Positions 38,235-38,915 of a stretch of DNA of 38,915 bases are shown here, piece after piece (position 1 is the first letter of the stretch; each line of letters opens with the position of its first letter). The notes under the pieces were generated by a model. The model was not told the origin of the DNA. It did no database searches and was given only the letters and a program-made list of their open reading frames with translations. The translations under genes and the position numbers were made by a program. The stretch lies in the NCBI GenBank assembly GCA_904419385.1, contig CAJFRI010000007.1:1-38915 (forward strand). The letters are read 5' to 3'. This DNA comes from Candidatus Heteroscillospira lomanii. Lineage in GTDB: Bacteria > Bacillota > Clostridia > Oscillospirales > Oscillospiraceae.

Positions 38235-38915
38235 GTGAAAAAACATATATCGGTTTTCATGCTCATAGCGCGGCACACCGTGCTGAAGATGCTGGCGCTG
38301 CTGGCCGTGTTTACGGCGGCGGAGGTCATGTGGGCGCGCTTTATCCTCCCATGCCCGCCGGAGATCGCGCTCGGGACGTTGCCGGTGCTGCTGTTTCTGG
38401 TGTGCCATATTGTGCTGAGCATATTGCTGTGGTCGGCGGCGTCGGACAGCGGTTCGCAAGTGAGCTATACGGTGAAGCGGCTGCGGACAGGCGAGCGGGA
38501 GTTTTTCCTATGGCAGGCGCTGTGGGGCTGCTGCGCATACTTTATCCTCTGGGCGTGGCAGGCGGCGCTGGCCGTCGTGCTCGCGCAGCACTCGCTCTCG
38601 CGCCTGGAGCCGCAGTTCGCGGGGCCGCAGGCGCTGATGATCGCTTTTTACCGCAATGGTTTCCTCCACGCGCTCGTGCCCCTGGCGGACACGGCGGTGT
38701 GGCTGCGGAACGCGGCGATGGTCCTGTTCCTCGGGCTCGTATCGGCGTGGATACCGAAGCGCCAGCGCGAGGGCAAAAAGCGCGCCGGGCTGATCCTGAC
38801 CGTGCTGACAATTATATGGCTGCCTATGGTATTCCAGGTGGAGGGCAGAGACGGCGTGATCGCCGTGATGCTTTTCTGCGGAGCCTGCGCCGCTGCACTG
38901 TTCATCATGGCGATG
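38235..38915 (+). CDS. Multi-pass membrane protein (3' partial)
   Basis: The frame is open from GTG 38235 to the window end (227 codons, no stop), which is why it is absent from the ORF track. The product starts MKKHISVFMLIARHTVLKML and has about six hydrophobic segments, for example LGTLPVLLFLVCHIVLSILLWSAA and AGLILTVLTIIWLPMVF. No ABC motif is present; in YtrA-type operons such a protein is commonly an ABC permease-like component with the ATPase encoded next. The SD is GGGGGTGAGG, close to the GTG, so the exact start is uncertain. Confidence 0.7.
   Translation, partial: MKKHISVFMLIARHTVLKMLALLAVFTAAEVMWARFILPCPPEIALGTLPVLLFLVCHIVLSILLWSAASDSGSQVSYTVKRLRTGEREFFLWQALWGCCAYFILWAWQAALAVVLAQHSLSRLEPQFAGPQALMIAFYRNGFLHALVPLADTAVWLRNAAMVLFLGLVSAWIPKRQREGKKRAGLILTVLTIIWLPMVFQVEGRDGVIAVMLFCGACAAALFIMAM

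Overview
The window is GC-rich DNA from the chromosome of a low-branching Firmicute, most likely a clostridial (Oscillospiraceae-like) gut anaerobe. The evidence is the gene content: S-layer homology repeats, TrpB2, a DUF1292 protein, a BofC-like exported protein, a dgt-dnaG-rpoD operon of Gram-positive type, a 6S RNA, GntR/YtrA-type regulation and PBSX-type phage genes. Near-consensus sigma-A promoters and Shine-Dalgarno (SD) sequences recur throughout. The species cannot be named from sequence alone.

Left part (1-15 kb, mostly + strand). A 5'-truncated phosphodiester glycosidase with three SLH repeats is followed by two cobamide nucleotide-loop genes: cobS, and a CobC-like phosphatase fused to a Cys-rich domain. 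Next comes a promoter plus cobalamin riboswitch with two strong terminators but no cobamide gene behind it. Then follow a YihY/BrkB membrane protein, a stand-alone tryptophan synthase beta chain (TrpB2), and an ABC system (ATPase, large lipoprotein, two ABC-2-type permeases). A family 2 glycosyltransferase, a CoA-disulfide-reductase/rhodanese fusion and two GNAT acetyltransferases complete this part.

Middle part (15-22.6 kb). The minus strand carries housekeeping genes: dgt-dnaG-rpoD and a class A penicillin-binding protein. The plus strand then carries a BofC-like small exported protein, a DUF1292 protein and a 6S RNA with two tandem terminators. dnaG appears to start at CTG.

Phage-derived part (22.7-36.8 kb). 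A tightly overlapping 12-kb + strand operon encodes DNA packaging (TerS, TerL), portal, prohead protease, head decoration, major capsid, connectors, contractile sheath, tube, a possible tail chaperone, a LysM protein, hub, spike, gp25-like, baseplate J and a DUF2313 protein. No integrase, replication gene, long tape measure, tail fibre, holin or phage-type amidase is seen. It is closed by a strong terminator and faced by a self-cleaving S24 repressor. That repressor shares an AT-rich, operator-containing intergenic region with a divergent 50-aa ORF missing from the ORF track. Two minus-strand tRNAs (Thr, Tyr) follow, then a small two-gene phage-like regulator pair. The set looks like a domesticated contractile phage or gene-transfer-agent-like particle; that reading is inference.

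Right end (36.8-38.9 kb). A GH25 lysozyme-type lipoprotein is followed by a YtrA-type GntR repressor with two operator palindromes at its promoter. A multi-pass membrane protein runs off the window end.
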